From the NCBI RefSeq assembly GCF_009932335.1, contig NZ_BLJF01000001.1, positions 2,542,001 to 2,606,000 of the forward strand: DNA of 64,000 bases, written 5' to 3'. The stretch comes from Pseudomonas asiatica (GTDB taxonomy: Bacteria > Pseudomonadota > Gammaproteobacteria > Pseudomonadales > Pseudomonadaceae). The notes beneath the pieces are model-generated. The model was not told where the DNA came from and searched no databases. It was given only the letters and a program-made list of their open reading frames with translations. This document shows, piece after piece, positions 34,314 to 43,241 of this stretch. The translations under genes and the position numbers were made by a program. Numbering within the stretch: the stretch's first letter is position 1; each line of letters opens with the position of its first letter.

Positions 34314-36565
34314 CGGACGCTATCGCAGACGCACTGCATAAACTTCAGCGACATCGGGGCTTGACCCGCGTTGGCGAACCAAAGGTAATCGGTGCATCGA
34401 CGCAGATAGAGGTCGATGTTGCCGTGCAACTGCCAAACAGGTCTCGGCGTAGCGGCGTCTCCGAAACCGGGGTGCGTGCCGTCGAGACATGCGTTCTGGT
34501 ATTCGGCGGTGACTGGCCCCTATCCGCGCCCAAGCCCTTCTTGCGTGCGGACTTCCCACTCAACTTGCCACACATAAACCCCCATCGCGAAGGCGAGTTG
34601 GTTTCGCCATGCCTGTTCGAAGGATCTTTGAACGAACTGCTGCATCGGTTTGGTCTCGACGCCATTGTCGATCAGTTGGTTGATTGGCTGCACAAGGCTG
34701 CTGCCGGAACGTTGTTGGACCTGGAGCAAGGGTGGGAACCGACGCGGCGAGACAGTTGTCCTTCGACCGTTGTCTTCAGTGCCGAAAAGGTCGCGGCCGC
34801 CGCCCCCGTTGACGGCGCGGTTTTGGTGGTTTCCGCGAGCTACGTGACGATTGATGGCGGGCTATACGCCATCATCGATGACGAGCTGAGCGCACAAGTC
34901 GATCCTGTGTTTTCCCAAGGCGTTCACAACGACAAGTTGGGCAAGTGGGGGAATGGCCATACCGCGACCTTCATTGCGCGGGGACCAATCACCGATGGCC
35001 ACCCGTATGTAGTCGAACGCTATCAACCGGAGACGGTTGTCGATCTTACGACACTGCTAGATCGAGCAGCAGAACTTGGTATCGATCGTGACGCTTTAGC
35101 CCAAAGCTTGGAGGGTTATTACCGGCGCTCGATTCTGGATATGCAACAAGACTCGCGTGGTTGGGTGCACGGTTTGTACGCGATTGTGATTCTGACTGTA
35201 CAAAGACCAGCGCCGCTTGTTGGATCACCAGGCCGGAATGTCGAGGTATTGCCCTATGTGGTGCGCTATGAACTCAACGCTCAGTCGCTCCTAGAGCGAA
35301 ATGCCACGGTTCACCCCGCCTTTCATGCGCATGCGCTGTCTCCCGAGCTGCTGGCACGGACATCCGGTATCCCGTCAGCAGCTACATCGCAGTCGCTGGT
35401 CATCCTCGGCTGCGGTAGTGTGGGATCAAAAATCGCGATGCACCTCGGGCGGGCTGGTTTCGGCTCAATGACTTTCGTTGACAACGAATCCATGTCACCT
35501 CACAACGCAGCTCGGCATGCACTCATTGAGCGAGCATCGGTGCTGGTCCTACCGCGAAAGTCTGCGCTGATGAAGACGGCCTTTGGGGAACTGTCGCATC
35601 TTCAATCGCGCGCGTTCGACGCTGACGCTGTGACTCTCTTGGTCGATCCGGAAAGATTCGCCACAATTGTTCCGCAGGATGCTGCCCTTATCGTGGACAC
35701 GACGGCTTCACTTCAAGTGCTGGCCGCAGAAATGCAATCAGAAGCATTGGACCAATCCCCAACTCGACTGGCACGGGTAGTGATGTATGGCCAGGGGCGT
35801 TGTGTCGCGGTTTTGCTTGAAGGGCCAAGTCGCGCTGGTCGGGTTGATGACCTCACGGCTTTCTTGTTCGAGTGCTGCCGGTTTGTGCCAGAACTTCGTG
35901 CGTCGATTGCCGGTGATACGTCGGAGCCGACGCGCATTTTTGTAGGGGACAACTGCCGCTCACTGACCATGCCAATGTCAGATGCCGTTGTTTCGCGGTC
36001 TGCATCACTGGCTGGAGTGCAACTGGAGCGCTGGCTCGTTGATGGGCTTCCGGAGGAAGCGACGCTTTGTGCTGGTATCTCGGACGCCGAAGGCCTTGGC
36101 ATGGCATGGAGCCGTGCCAGCCTTGGCCCGACCACTGTGCTCGATGTAGCGGACGATGGCGGCTGGAGCATTCGGATTCTGCACCCTGTGGCGCACGCGA
36201 TCGATGCTGATGCGCTGCACTGGGGGGCGGTGGAAACAGGAGGCGCCTTGGTTGGCCGTATCTCGTTTGAAAATCGAACCATCACCATTGCAGGCCTTGT
36301 TGAGGCACCGTCTGACAGCGTTCGCGAGGCCGCTCGTTTTGTCCTTGGAACCAGTGGGCTTGTCCAAAGTTTGCGCGCTGCAAACGCGGCCTCTTTAGGA
36401 TATCTCGCTTTCATTGGCACTTGGCACAGCCACCCGAAAGGCGGCGCGCATTCAGGGATAGACCGAAATACCTTGCGCAGCATCGCAGAGGATGCCGGTG
36501 GCCTTCCCGCCGTGTCGTTGGTCTGGACTCCGACAGGACTCACGTGCGCGGTTGACCGCTGGTAA
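34310..36565 (+). CDS. E2-E1-JAB triple-domain ubiquitin-like conjugation protein
   Basis: 751 residues. Residues 1-170 form an E2-like domain with the candidate catalytic C101 (ELVSPCLFEG). A linker domain follows, then an E1/ThiF Rossmann domain with LGCGSVGSK (G367-G372), VDNESMSPHNAARH and candidate E1 cysteine C549 in VGDNCRS. The C-terminal JAB/JAMM domain has E642, H706, H708, S715 and D718 in ETGGALVG and GTWHSHPKGGAHSGID, a complete zinc site. One chain therefore holds activation, conjugation and removal. It resembles Cap2 plus Cap3 of type II CBASS fused, but no CD-NTase is nearby. Both flanking genes encode MBL enzymes. Confidence 0.9.
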   Translation: MTDAIADALHKLQRHRGLTRVGEPKVIGASTQIEVDVAVQLPNRSRRSGVSETGVRAVETCVLVFGGDWPLSAPKPFLRADFPLNLPHINPHREGELVSPCLFEGSLNELLHRFGLDAIVDQLVDWLHKAAAGTLLDLEQGWEPTRRDSCPSTVVFSAEKVAAAAPVDGAVLVVSASYVTIDGGLYAIIDDELSAQVDPVFSQGVHNDKLGKWGNGHTATFIARGPITDGHPYVVERYQPETVVDLTTLLDRAAELGIDRDALAQSLEGYYRRSILDMQQDSRGWVHGLYAIVILTVQRPAPLVGSPGRNVEVLPYVVRYELNAQSLLERNATVHPAFHAHALSPELLARTSGIPSAATSQSLVILGCGSVGSKIAMHLGRAGFGSMTFVDNESMSPHNAARHALIERASVLVLPRKSALMKTAFGELSHLQSRAFDADAVTLLVDPERFATIVPQDAALIVDTTASLQVLAAEMQSEALDQSPTRLARVVMYGQGRCVAVLLEGPSRAGRVDDLTAFLFECCRFVPELRASIAGDTSEPTRIFVGDNCRSLTMPMSDAVVSRSASLAGVQLERWLVDGLPEEATLCAGISDAEGLGMAWSRASLGPTTVLDVADDGGWSIRILHPVAHAIDADALHWGAVETGGALVGRISFENRTITIAGLVEAPSDSVREAARFVLGTSGLVQSLRAANAASLGYLAFIGTWHSHPKGGAHSGIDRNTLRSIAEDAGGLPAVSLVWTPTGLTCAVDRW

Positions 36566-36609
36566 GAACAAAGTCGCCGGCACTTTTTGGCAAAACACGA
36601 GGGGGATTT

Positions 36610-37680
36610 ATGGCTGACTACTTCGAGATTGATTTTTTAGGCGTCGAAACAGCGAAAAGCGGGGATGCGATCACGCTACGCTATTCGGTGAATGGCACTG
36701 AGGGCGTACACGTCGTTGACGGCGGATACCTGGATACGGGAGATCAGATCGTCGAGCACCTGAAAACCTATTACGGAACAACTGTTATCGACCATGTGAT
36801 CCTCACGCACCCTGATCGCGACCACGCCAATGGGCTGCGGAAGGTCTTGGAGCAATGCACAGTCAAGAATCTCTGGATCAACAGGCCATGGATATACGCG
36901 GATCAATTGATTGATCGCTTCGAGAACTATGAATCAGTTGATGCCCTCAGAAGGAAGCTGCGGTCCATCTATGATGCTTCGGCAGCTCTTGAGGATATTG
37001 CGCTGGAGAAGGGAGTTTCCATTCATGCCCCTCTTCAGGGGCAAAGCATTGGCCCATTCATGGTGATGGCACCAACTTTGGGTCGCTATCTTGACCTGAT
37101 CGTAGATTCATCGAAGACACCGGAAGCTGTTGAGGAAAGCGCTATGGATAGTGCGCTGAGCAGCCTATTCCGGGTAGTAAAGGCCGCGACGGCCTATATC
37201 AAGTCCCTGTGGGGCGAGGAGTATTTTCCACCTGCTCCCACCAGTAGGGAGAATGAAATGAGTGTGGTGCAGTCGGCTGTGCTGAACGGCCATCGCATTA
37301 TGCTTACTGGTGATGCCGGACGAGAAGCGTTGCAGGAAGTGATCGACTATGCCCCCTTTGCGGGACTTACGTTGCCCGGAATTCGATACTTCCAAGTGCC
37401 TCACCACGGAGGTCGGCACAACGTCTCGACGGAAATTCTGGATCAATTGCTGGGGCCACGCTTGGACGCGATGCCTGACAATCACCACTGGAATGCCATA
37501 TGCAGCTCCGCCAAAGCGGACGAGGATCACCCGCGGAAGTCGGTGATTCGCGCTGTATTGCACCGGGGCGGGCACTGGGCGGCAACTGAAAGCAAGAACA
37601 TCCGCATCGGCGCGGGCATCACCCGTGATGGCTGGGTGCCGATTCCTCAGGCGCCATATCCCGAAGATCAAGAGAACTGA
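36610..37680 (+). CDS. second MBL-fold hydrolase, ComEC-like
   Basis: 356 residues. LTHPDRDHANG gives HxxxDH (H67, D71, H72); IMLTGDAGREA and VPHHGGRHNVS (H265, H266) complete the metal site. It shares the ComEC-type order of motifs with the gene at 33120 but little other sequence, so it is a distinct paralogue and not a recent duplicate. GGGGGA precedes the ATG, 44 bases after the E2-E1-JAB gene. It ends the island; the next 368 bases are ICE leader sequence. Confidence 0.85.
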   Translation: MADYFEIDFLGVETAKSGDAITLRYSVNGTEGVHVVDGGYLDTGDQIVEHLKTYYGTTVIDHVILTHPDRDHANGLRKVLEQCTVKNLWINRPWIYADQLIDRFENYESVDALRRKLRSIYDASAALEDIALEKGVSIHAPLQGQSIGPFMVMAPTLGRYLDLIVDSSKTPEAVEESAMDSALSSLFRVVKAATAYIKSLWGEEYFPPAPTSRENEMSVVQSAVLNGHRIMLTGDAGREALQEVIDYAPFAGLTLPGIRYFQVPHHGGRHNVSTEILDQLLGPRLDAMPDNHHWNAICSSAKADEDHPRKSVIRAVLHRGGHWAATESKNIRIGAGITRDGWVPIPQAPYPEDQEN

Positions 37681-37812
37681 CTTCGATAGAAGGTCAGCAC
37701 CATTTTGATTTTCTGCTGACTACATTGTTTGCGTCTCGGCGTACCGCCGTCGGGTTCGCGGGCTACGCCCCGCGCTTCGTTCCGAATCGCGGTCGTCCGG
37801 CTTTGATCCCTG

Positions 37813-38043
37813 ACGCCTTCGGCCCTTGCGGGCCTGCGCACTCCGCTTGCACAAAGGCGGGTGTGGGCAGTGGGCGGGTGTAGGCGGTCTTGCTGTTCCC
37901 TTTCACCCTACCACGGCGTTCTCGCCGTAAAGGGCTGCGCGTGCTCGCACGCTTGCGGCCGTGGCCGTCTTCGCCCCTGTGACGGCTTGCGCTGCGCCGT
38001 GCTGGCGACGGTTCCGGGCAATTCCGCCCGAGCAACCGGAGCA
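37813..38043 (+). repeat. long leader repeat, copy 1 (before radC)
   Basis: About 230 bases that match the leader at 38597-38831. Shared parts include GCGGTCTTGCTGTTCCC, a hairpin ACGGCG-TTCT-CGCCGT (37913-37928), GCTGCGCCGT, and a second hairpin CGGGC-AATTCC-GCCCG (38015-38030) ending ten bases before the CCGGAG site of radC. The conserved stems and the same distance to a start codon suggest a structured 5' leader. It lies in the gap between the cargo and radC, where no ORF is convincing. Confidence 0.7.
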
Positions 38044-38048
38044 CGATC

Positions 38049-38558
38049 ATGTCGCAACTGTCCATTCCTTCCTTCGATTCCCCGTTGATGCTGCGTGACT
38101 CGCGCGGGCGCTACCGTCAGGCATCGGCCGACCAGATTCTCGAAGCCGCGCGCCAGGTCATCGACCAGAAGATGCAGCGCGGTGACGAGTTCACTTCGCC
38201 GGCGGCGGTCAAGGACTACCTGCGCGCCAAGCTGGCCGGCTTCGAGCACGAAGTCTTCGCGGTGTTGTTCCTCGATACGCGCCATCGGCTGATCGACTAT
38301 GCCGAGATGTTCCGCGGCACGATCGACAGCGCGGAGGTTCATCCGCGCGAAGTGGTGAAGGAGGCGCTGCGGCTCAACGCGGCGGCGGTCATCATTTCGC
38401 ACAATCACCCGAGCGGGAACCCCGAGCCGAGCGCGGCCGACAGGGCAATGACCTCGCAGCTTCGGCAGGCGCTGGCGCTGGTGGACGTTCGCACGTTGGA
38501 TCACATCATCGTGGCGGGCGGCACCACCACGTCTTTCGCCGAACGTGGCTTGATCTGA
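38049..38558 (+). CDS. radC: RadC family JAB-domain protein (ICE copy)
   Basis: 169 residues, the usual length of RadC proteins on Tn4371-type elements. The JAB/MPN metal motif HNHPSGNPEPSAAD is intact. Chromosomal RadC was once linked to DNA repair, but the family's role is unsettled; mobile-element copies may protect or process element DNA. It is the first conserved ICE backbone gene after the cargo island and not part of the E1/E2 unit. Confidence 0.9.
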   Translation: MSQLSIPSFDSPLMLRDSRGRYRQASADQILEAARQVIDQKMQRGDEFTSPAAVKDYLRAKLAGFEHEVFAVLFLDTRHRLIDYAEMFRGTIDSAEVHPREVVKEALRLNAAAVIISHNHPSGNPEPSAADRAMTSQLRQALALVDVRTLDHIIVAGGTTTSFAERGLI

Positions 38559-38562
38559 TCGA

Positions 38563-38583
38563 GGGGGCTTCGGCCCCCTTTTT
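38563..38583 (+). terminator. rho-independent terminator of radC
   Basis: GGGGGC, TTCG tetraloop, GCCCCC, then five Ts, starting 5 bases after the radC stop. A textbook intrinsic terminator. Confidence 0.9.
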
Positions 38584-38596
38584 GCTGCGCCCGGTG

Positions 38597-38831
38597 GCGC
38601 AGCTCCGGCCCTCGCGGGCCTGCGCGTGCTGCGCACTTGCCAAAGGCAGGTGTGGGTGTATCGCATTGGTGGCGGTCTTGCTGTTCCCTTCACCGTATCA
38701 CGGCGTTCTCGCCGTGCAAGGGCTGCGCGCGCCTTGCGCGCTTGCGTCCTGGCGGCCGTCTTCGACCCCTGACTGCTGCGCTGCGCCGTGAGGGCGACGG
38801 CTCCGGGCAATTCCGCCCGTGCAACCGGAGA
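38597..38831 (+). repeat. long leader repeat, copy 2
   Basis: Second copy of the radC leader, with the same hairpins (ACGGCG-TTCT-CGCCGT at 38700-38715, then CGGGCAATTCCGCCCG near 38805-38820). It again ends in AACCGGAG a few bases before an ATG. Differences are mostly outside the stems. It lies directly downstream of the radC terminator, so it must drive or shape the next transcript. Confidence 0.7.
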
Positions 38832-38836
38832 TCGTC

Positions 38837-39229
38837 ATGAACGACAAATCACACGTTTCCCTCGAACAGCACGTTTGCCTGGTCTGCGGCACGGCGTTCG
38901 ATACCGGCGCCATCCTGCTGGACAAGCGCCTGCGCGCGAGCATGGGGCGCCACACGGCGACCGGCTGGGGCCTGTGCCCCGAGCATCAGAAGCTGTCCGA
39001 CGATGGCTTCGTCGCGTTGGTCGAATGCGATCCGCAGCGCAGCGGCTCGCAGGCTGGTGGCCGCATGAAGCCCGAGCAGGCGTACCGCACGGGCCGGCTG
39101 GCCCATCTGCGGCGCACGGTGTTCGCGCAGGTGTTCAACGTGCCGATCGCGGACGAGCAGGCTTGCGTGTTCGTTGAGCCGGGCGTGATCGAGCAGTTGC
39201 AGTCGATGACGGCGCCGGCGGCGAGCTGA
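38837..39229 (+). CDS. ICE conserved protein with a zinc-ribbon-like start
   Basis: 130 residues. CLVCGTAFDTGAILLDKRL and GLCPEHQKLSDDG carry a CxxC plus CPEH set that could bind zinc. The rest is soluble and unrecognised. It follows radC on many Tn4371-like elements as a hypothetical protein. The ATG at 38837 is placed by the CCGGAG of the leader repeat. The role is unknown. Confidence 0.75.
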   Translation: MNDKSHVSLEQHVCLVCGTAFDTGAILLDKRLRASMGRHTATGWGLCPEHQKLSDDGFVALVECDPQRSGSQAGGRMKPEQAYRTGRLAHLRRTVFAQVFNVPIADEQACVFVEPGVIEQLQSMTAPAAS

Positions 39230-39247
39230 TCGCGCCGCGCTGCCTTC

Positions 39248-39284
39248 GGTGCGTCGTCCCTGCGGGGGCGGCGCACCTTTTTTT
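39248..39284 (+). terminator. intrinsic terminator
   Basis: GGTGCG pairs with CGCACC around an inner GTCCC/GGGGGC stem, followed by seven Ts. It ends the transcript of the zinc-ribbon gene, 18 bases after its stop. Confidence 0.85.
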
Positions 39285-39991
39285 CTGCTGCGCCTGTTGC
39301 CGGCTTCTTCGCGCCTGCGGCGCTGCGCGCTTCGCTTGCCTCCAGGGGAAAGCCCTGCGGGCTATCCCCGCCGCGCGATGCTTGGCGCTCCTCGATGCAG
39401 CCGAACCGGCTGCGCCGGATCGGCAATACCAATGCCGCAAAGGCTGTTTGTCCACCACAGAAGATCCACTCTGCATCTCCACGACTGCATGGGCGTCCCC
39501 GGCCAAGAAACATGGCCGGTCGCGCTGTCGTGCTTCGCATCGAGCCGCCTGCGGCGTCTCGCCCCCTTCGGGCTTCCATCGTTCCCTCGCTCCGCTCGGC
39601 TGACGCCTACAGCCCGGCTTCCAGCTTCGGGCCTGCGCGCTTCGCTTGCCGTGCGGTCAGCACATAGGGATGGCCGTTGCCTTGTCCAGCCGTCTCCCCT
39701 GACTTCATCACCTTGCCCGCGACCGTAGCCCGCTCCCGTGTGCCGTCAAGGCGCGCAGGGCCGTGTCCTCGGCTGCGCCTGCGGGCCGCACCAACCCTGC
39801 GCTTGCCTCCTTGACGGCCCCCGTCCGCGCGCTCCTTGGCCGCTGGGCGATGAACTCAGGAAAGACGGTGGCAACGAGGCCAACCGGGTTCCTCGTGCCG
39901 ACCGCACCGAACAGCCGAAAGGCTGGGCTTCCGAATCTAGGAATCCGGTGTGCGGTTTGAACAGCAAACCCTTTTCGTCAGGAGAAATGCC
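39285..39991. other. non-coding ICE region upstream of DUF932 gene
   Basis: About 700 bases without a convincing gene. Short open frames on both strands are rich in Arg, Pro and Ser and look like chance frames of high-G+C DNA. Short runs such as GCGCTTCGCTTGCC recur at about 39330 and 39640. AGGAG at 39980 serves the DUF932 start. It may contain a promoter or a regulatory RNA; nothing firmer can be said. Confidence 0.4.
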
Positions 39992-40819
39992 ATGCAACTC
40001 GCATCCCGATTCGCTTCCCGTTCCCCGTCGCTGCGCAGCGATTACCCGCTGTCCGACGATCAAATCCGCACGGTCGCGCCGTCCATCTTCGCGGACGCGC
40101 CGCACGAAAGCCGTTCCGAGCGGTACGCCTATATCCCCACCGCCTCCGTGCTGGCGGAGCTTCGCAAAGAAGGGTTCCAGCCCTTCATGGCGTGCCAGAC
40201 CCGCGTGCGCGACGAAGGTAAGCGCGAACACACAAAACACATGTTGCGCCTGCGCCATGCAAGCCAGATCAACGGCGCGGAAGCCAATGAAATCGTGCTG
40301 CTCAATTCCCACGACGGCACGAGTTCTTACCAAATGCTCGCGGGCATGTTTCGGTTCGTGTGCAGCAACGGTCTTGTCTGCGGCGACACCGTGGCAGACG
40401 TGCGCGTGCCCCACAAAGGCGACGTGGCCGGACTGGTAATCGAAGGCGCTTACGAAGTGTTGAGCGGCTTCGACCGCGTGCAGGAATCCCGCGATTCCAT
40501 GCGCGCCATCACCTTGAACGATGGCGAATCCGAAGTGTTCGCCCGCGCCGCGCTGGCCCTCAAGTACGACGACCCCGACAAGCCCGCGCCAATCACGGAA
40601 TCGCAAATCCTGATGCCGCGCCGCTTTGATGACCGCCGCCCGGACTTGTGGAGCGTGTTCAACCGCACGCAAGAGAACCTGACCCAAGGCGGCCTGCGCG
40701 GGCGCAGCGCCAACGGACGCCGCCAGCAAACCCGCCCGGTGCAGGGCATCGACCAAAACATCCGCCTCAACCGTGCGCTTTGGCTGCTGGCCGATGGCAT
40801 GCGCCAGTTGAAAGCCTGA
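39992..40819 (+). CDS. DUF932 family protein
   Basis: 275 residues. SERYAYIPTASVLAELRKEG, a central VCSNGLVCGD and the C-terminal NRALWLLADGMRQL are those of DUF932 (phage/plasmid-like protein) proteins. AGGAG lies 7 bases ahead of the ATG. It sits just upstream of the large ParB-like gene, the usual arrangement on this ICE family. The biochemical role is unknown. Confidence 0.88.
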   Translation: MQLASRFASRSPSLRSDYPLSDDQIRTVAPSIFADAPHESRSERYAYIPTASVLAELRKEGFQPFMACQTRVRDEGKREHTKHMLRLRHASQINGAEANEIVLLNSHDGTSSYQMLAGMFRFVCSNGLVCGDTVADVRVPHKGDVAGLVIEGAYEVLSGFDRVQESRDSMRAITLNDGESEVFARAALALKYDDPDKPAPITESQILMPRRFDDRRPDLWSVFNRTQENLTQGGLRGRSANGRRQQTRPVQGIDQNIRLNRALWLLADGMRQLKA

Positions 40820-40898
40820 ATCCCCACGCGGCAGGGGCAGGCAGCAGCCCTTGCCGCTTCTCTCGCTGCTGCATCCCTAACCGCAAGGAGTCATCACC

Positions 40899-42947
40899 AT
40901 GAACGCCGTTACCCAAACCGAAACCCGCGCCATCGAAACCGCCGCGCCGCTGGAAGTGGCCGACCCGACCAAGAACCTGATTTTGGTTCCGCTCTCGCAG
41001 TTGCTGCCGCGTCGCTCCAAGCGCAACGCACGCAAGACCCCGCGCCTGTCCATTCCCGAACTGGCCGCGAGCATCGCCCGCATCGGCCTGCTGCAAAACC
41101 TTGTCGTCATCCTGTCCGCCGATGGCGAGCAATACGAAGTGGTGGCGGGCGACCGCCGACTGACCGCGTTGAAGCTGCTGGCGAAGAAGAAGCGCATCGC
41201 CGCCGACTTTGAGGTGCCTTGCCTGCTGGTGCCGGACGCTTCGGCCCGTACCGTCAGCCTCGCGGAAAACCTGCTGCGCGAGCAGATGCACCCGGCCGAC
41301 CAGTTCGAGGCGTTCGCCGCACTGGTCAAGGAAGGCCGCCCCATCGAAGACATTGCCGCCGACTTCGGCGTGTCCCCGCTGGTAGTGCAGCGCCGTTTGA
41401 AGCTGGCCAACGTCTCGCCGCGCCTGCTGGCCGACTACCGGGCCGGAGCCGTCACGCTGGAACAGTTGATGGCCCTGACCATCACCGACGACCACGCCGC
41501 GCAGGAAAGCGCGTTCTACGGTGCGCCCGAATGGCAGCGTGGCGCTTCCGCGCTGCGCGAACGCCTGACCGAACGCGAAATCGACGCGACGCATCCGCTG
41601 GTGCGCTTCGCCGGGCTGGACGCCTACACGGCGGCGGGCGGCGGCATCCGCCGCGACCTGTTCGCGGAAGGCGATGCCGGAACCTACCTGACCGACGCCG
41701 CGCTGCTGGAAACGCTGGTGCGCGGCAAGCTGGATGCACTGGCCGGGGACATGCGCGCCGAGGGTTGGGCGTGGGTGGAAGCCGTGCCGCACATGAGCTA
41801 CGCCGAGCGGCAGGCGTTCCAGAACGCGCCACGGCAGCGCCGCGAACCGAACGCCCGCGAAGCCCGCCGCATCGCCTCGCTGCAAACCCGCCTCGACAAG
41901 ATTGACGCCGAACTGGAAGACGCCTGCGGCGCCGAGGACGAGGACAAGACCGAAGCGCTGGAACCGCGCCGCGAACAGGTCGCCGGGGAACTGCAAGCCG
42001 TGGAGGAAGCCTTGCAGGGTTACGCCCAGGACGTGCGCGCCGTGGCCGGTGCCATCGTCACGCTCGACCGCAACGGCGAAGCCGTGATTCATCGCGGGCT
42101 GTTGCGCGAAGCCGAAGCCAAGGCGCTGCGCACGCTGGAACGCTTGCGGCAGGGTTTCGGCAGCGCGGAAGGCGAAGCCGGGAACGACGACGAAGGCGAG
42201 GACGCCGAGCAGCTCAGGGCCGCGAGCCTGTCCGACCGGCTGGCGCAGCGCTTGAGCGCGCACCGCACCGCCGCGCTGCAAATCGAAGTCGCCCGGCATC
42301 CGCAAGTCGCGCTGGCCGCGCTGGTGCATGGCATGGTGCAGAGCGTCTTGCAGGACAGCCACTACGGCCACGACTTGCCACTGGGCGTGGGCCTGAAAGT
42401 GCAAGACCGGCTGGAAGGCATGGCCCCCGACTGGCCCGAGTCGCCCGCCGCCGTCGCCCTGCGCGAGTTGCAGCAGGTCGCGGGCGAAGCGCTGCCGCAG
42501 GACAGCGCCGAACTGTTCGCCGCGCTGCTGGCGATGGAGCAAGGCGAACTGGTGCGGGTGCTGGCGGTATGCGTGGCGGCGACCGTGGACGTGGTGACGC
42601 CTCGCGCCACGGCGCACCAGCCGGGCGCGGAACTGGCGCAGGCCGTGGGGCTGGACATGGCCGCATGGTGGAAGCCCACCGCTGACGGGTATTTCCAGCA
42701 TGTGCCGAAGGCCGCGATTCTGGAAGCCGTGGGCGAGTTCGCACCGTCGCACGCTGCCCGACTGGCGAAGTTGAAGAAGGCCAACATTGCCAGCGAAGCC
42801 GAACGGCTGGCCGATGGTACGGGCTGGATGCCCGCCATCTTCAAGACCGAAGGCCCGGAAGCTGCGCCGCAGGAAACGCAGGCGCAGGATGCCCCGGAGG
42901 ATGCCGAGGCAATGGCGGATGAACCCGCCGAGGCACTGGCCGCTTGA
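40899..42947 (+). CDS. parB: large ParB/RepB-type partition protein
   Basis: 682 residues. The N-terminal ParB nuclease/CTPase-like domain (about 25-130) contains GLLQNLVVIL, EVVAGDRRLTALKLL and ENLLREQMHPADQFEAF. A central HTH follows (IEDIAADFGVSPLVVQRRLKLA). The long C-terminal half (about 300-660) includes coiled coil near 310-360. It is over twice the length of chromosomal ParB, as is common for ICE and plasmid ParB-like proteins. AAGGAG before the ATG. It may act in stability of the excised element; parA is 8 kb away. Confidence 0.88.
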   Translation: MNAVTQTETRAIETAAPLEVADPTKNLILVPLSQLLPRRSKRNARKTPRLSIPELAASIARIGLLQNLVVILSADGEQYEVVAGDRRLTALKLLAKKKRIAADFEVPCLLVPDASARTVSLAENLLREQMHPADQFEAFAALVKEGRPIEDIAADFGVSPLVVQRRLKLANVSPRLLADYRAGAVTLEQLMALTITDDHAAQESAFYGAPEWQRGASALRERLTEREIDATHPLVRFAGLDAYTAAGGGIRRDLFAEGDAGTYLTDAALLETLVRGKLDALAGDMRAEGWAWVEAVPHMSYAERQAFQNAPRQRREPNAREARRIASLQTRLDKIDAELEDACGAEDEDKTEALEPRREQVAGELQAVEEALQGYAQDVRAVAGAIVTLDRNGEAVIHRGLLREAEAKALRTLERLRQGFGSAEGEAGNDDEGEDAEQLRAASLSDRLAQRLSAHRTAALQIEVARHPQVALAALVHGMVQSVLQDSHYGHDLPLGVGLKVQDRLEGMAPDWPESPAAVALRELQQVAGEALPQDSAELFAALLAMEQGELVRVLAVCVAATVDVVTPRATAHQPGAELAQAVGLDMAAWWKPTADGYFQHVPKAAILEAVGEFAPSHAARLAKLKKANIASEAERLADGTGWMPAIFKTEGPEAAPQETQAQDAPEDAEAMADEPAEALAA

Positions 42948-43009
42948 CCCGCGCCGAAGGCAAGCGCCCCGGCCTTGACCGGGGCGCTTCGCTGGAAGGA
43001 GACGCCCCC

Positions 43010-43147
43010 ATGACCCGCACCACCACCAGCCGCCCGCGCATGGCGGCGACCTATGCGCCCGGCACGGTACGCGCTCGCCGCTGGCACGGCGAAGGCGACG
43101 TGCGCGGCTACCGTCCGCCCTCGGGCTGGTGCGGATGCTGGTATCAA
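43010..43147 (+). pseudogene. small ICE backbone gene, 5' fragment, disrupted
   Basis: Starts at an ATG with GGAAGGAG ahead, 62 bases after parB: MTRTTTSRPRMAATYAPGTV... to ...SGWCGCWYQ. The frame then enters the inverted repeat at 43145. The matching 3' part is seen at 45952-46059 in the plus strand. The whole gene would encode a small protein of roughly 80 residues. Its role is unknown. Confidence 0.6.
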
Positions 43148-43194
43148 CTGGACACCGTGCCGGTTAGAACTGGACACGGCGCTGGTGCTGGACA
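43145..43194. repeat. left inverted repeat of the inserted cassette
   Basis: Begins CAACTGGACACCGTGCCGG and ends GCTGGTGCTGGACA. Its reverse complement matches 45899-45951 with few differences. The motif CTGGACA occurs three times inside, like the repeated subsites at ends of large IS elements (IS21-type, for example). Confidence 0.7.
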
Positions 43195-43241
43195 GGTGGC
43201 AGGTGTGCAATCCAGTGGAATGTCCGCCTTCGACTGCGGTT

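Noticed and set aside
33120..37680. CBASS (cyclase plus Cap2/Cap3)
   Set aside because: No nucleotidyltransferase motif (GSxxxxDxD type) is found in the island; the partner enzymes are MBL-fold instead.
38049..38558. RadC JAB domain as part of the E1/E2 unit
   Set aside because: RadC is a conserved backbone gene of this ICE family, has its own leader and terminator, and the E2-E1-JAB protein already has an intact JAB domain.
40767..42752. 661-codon minus-strand frame
   Set aside because: Antisense of parB; the plus strand has ParB and HTH motifs and a ribosome site.
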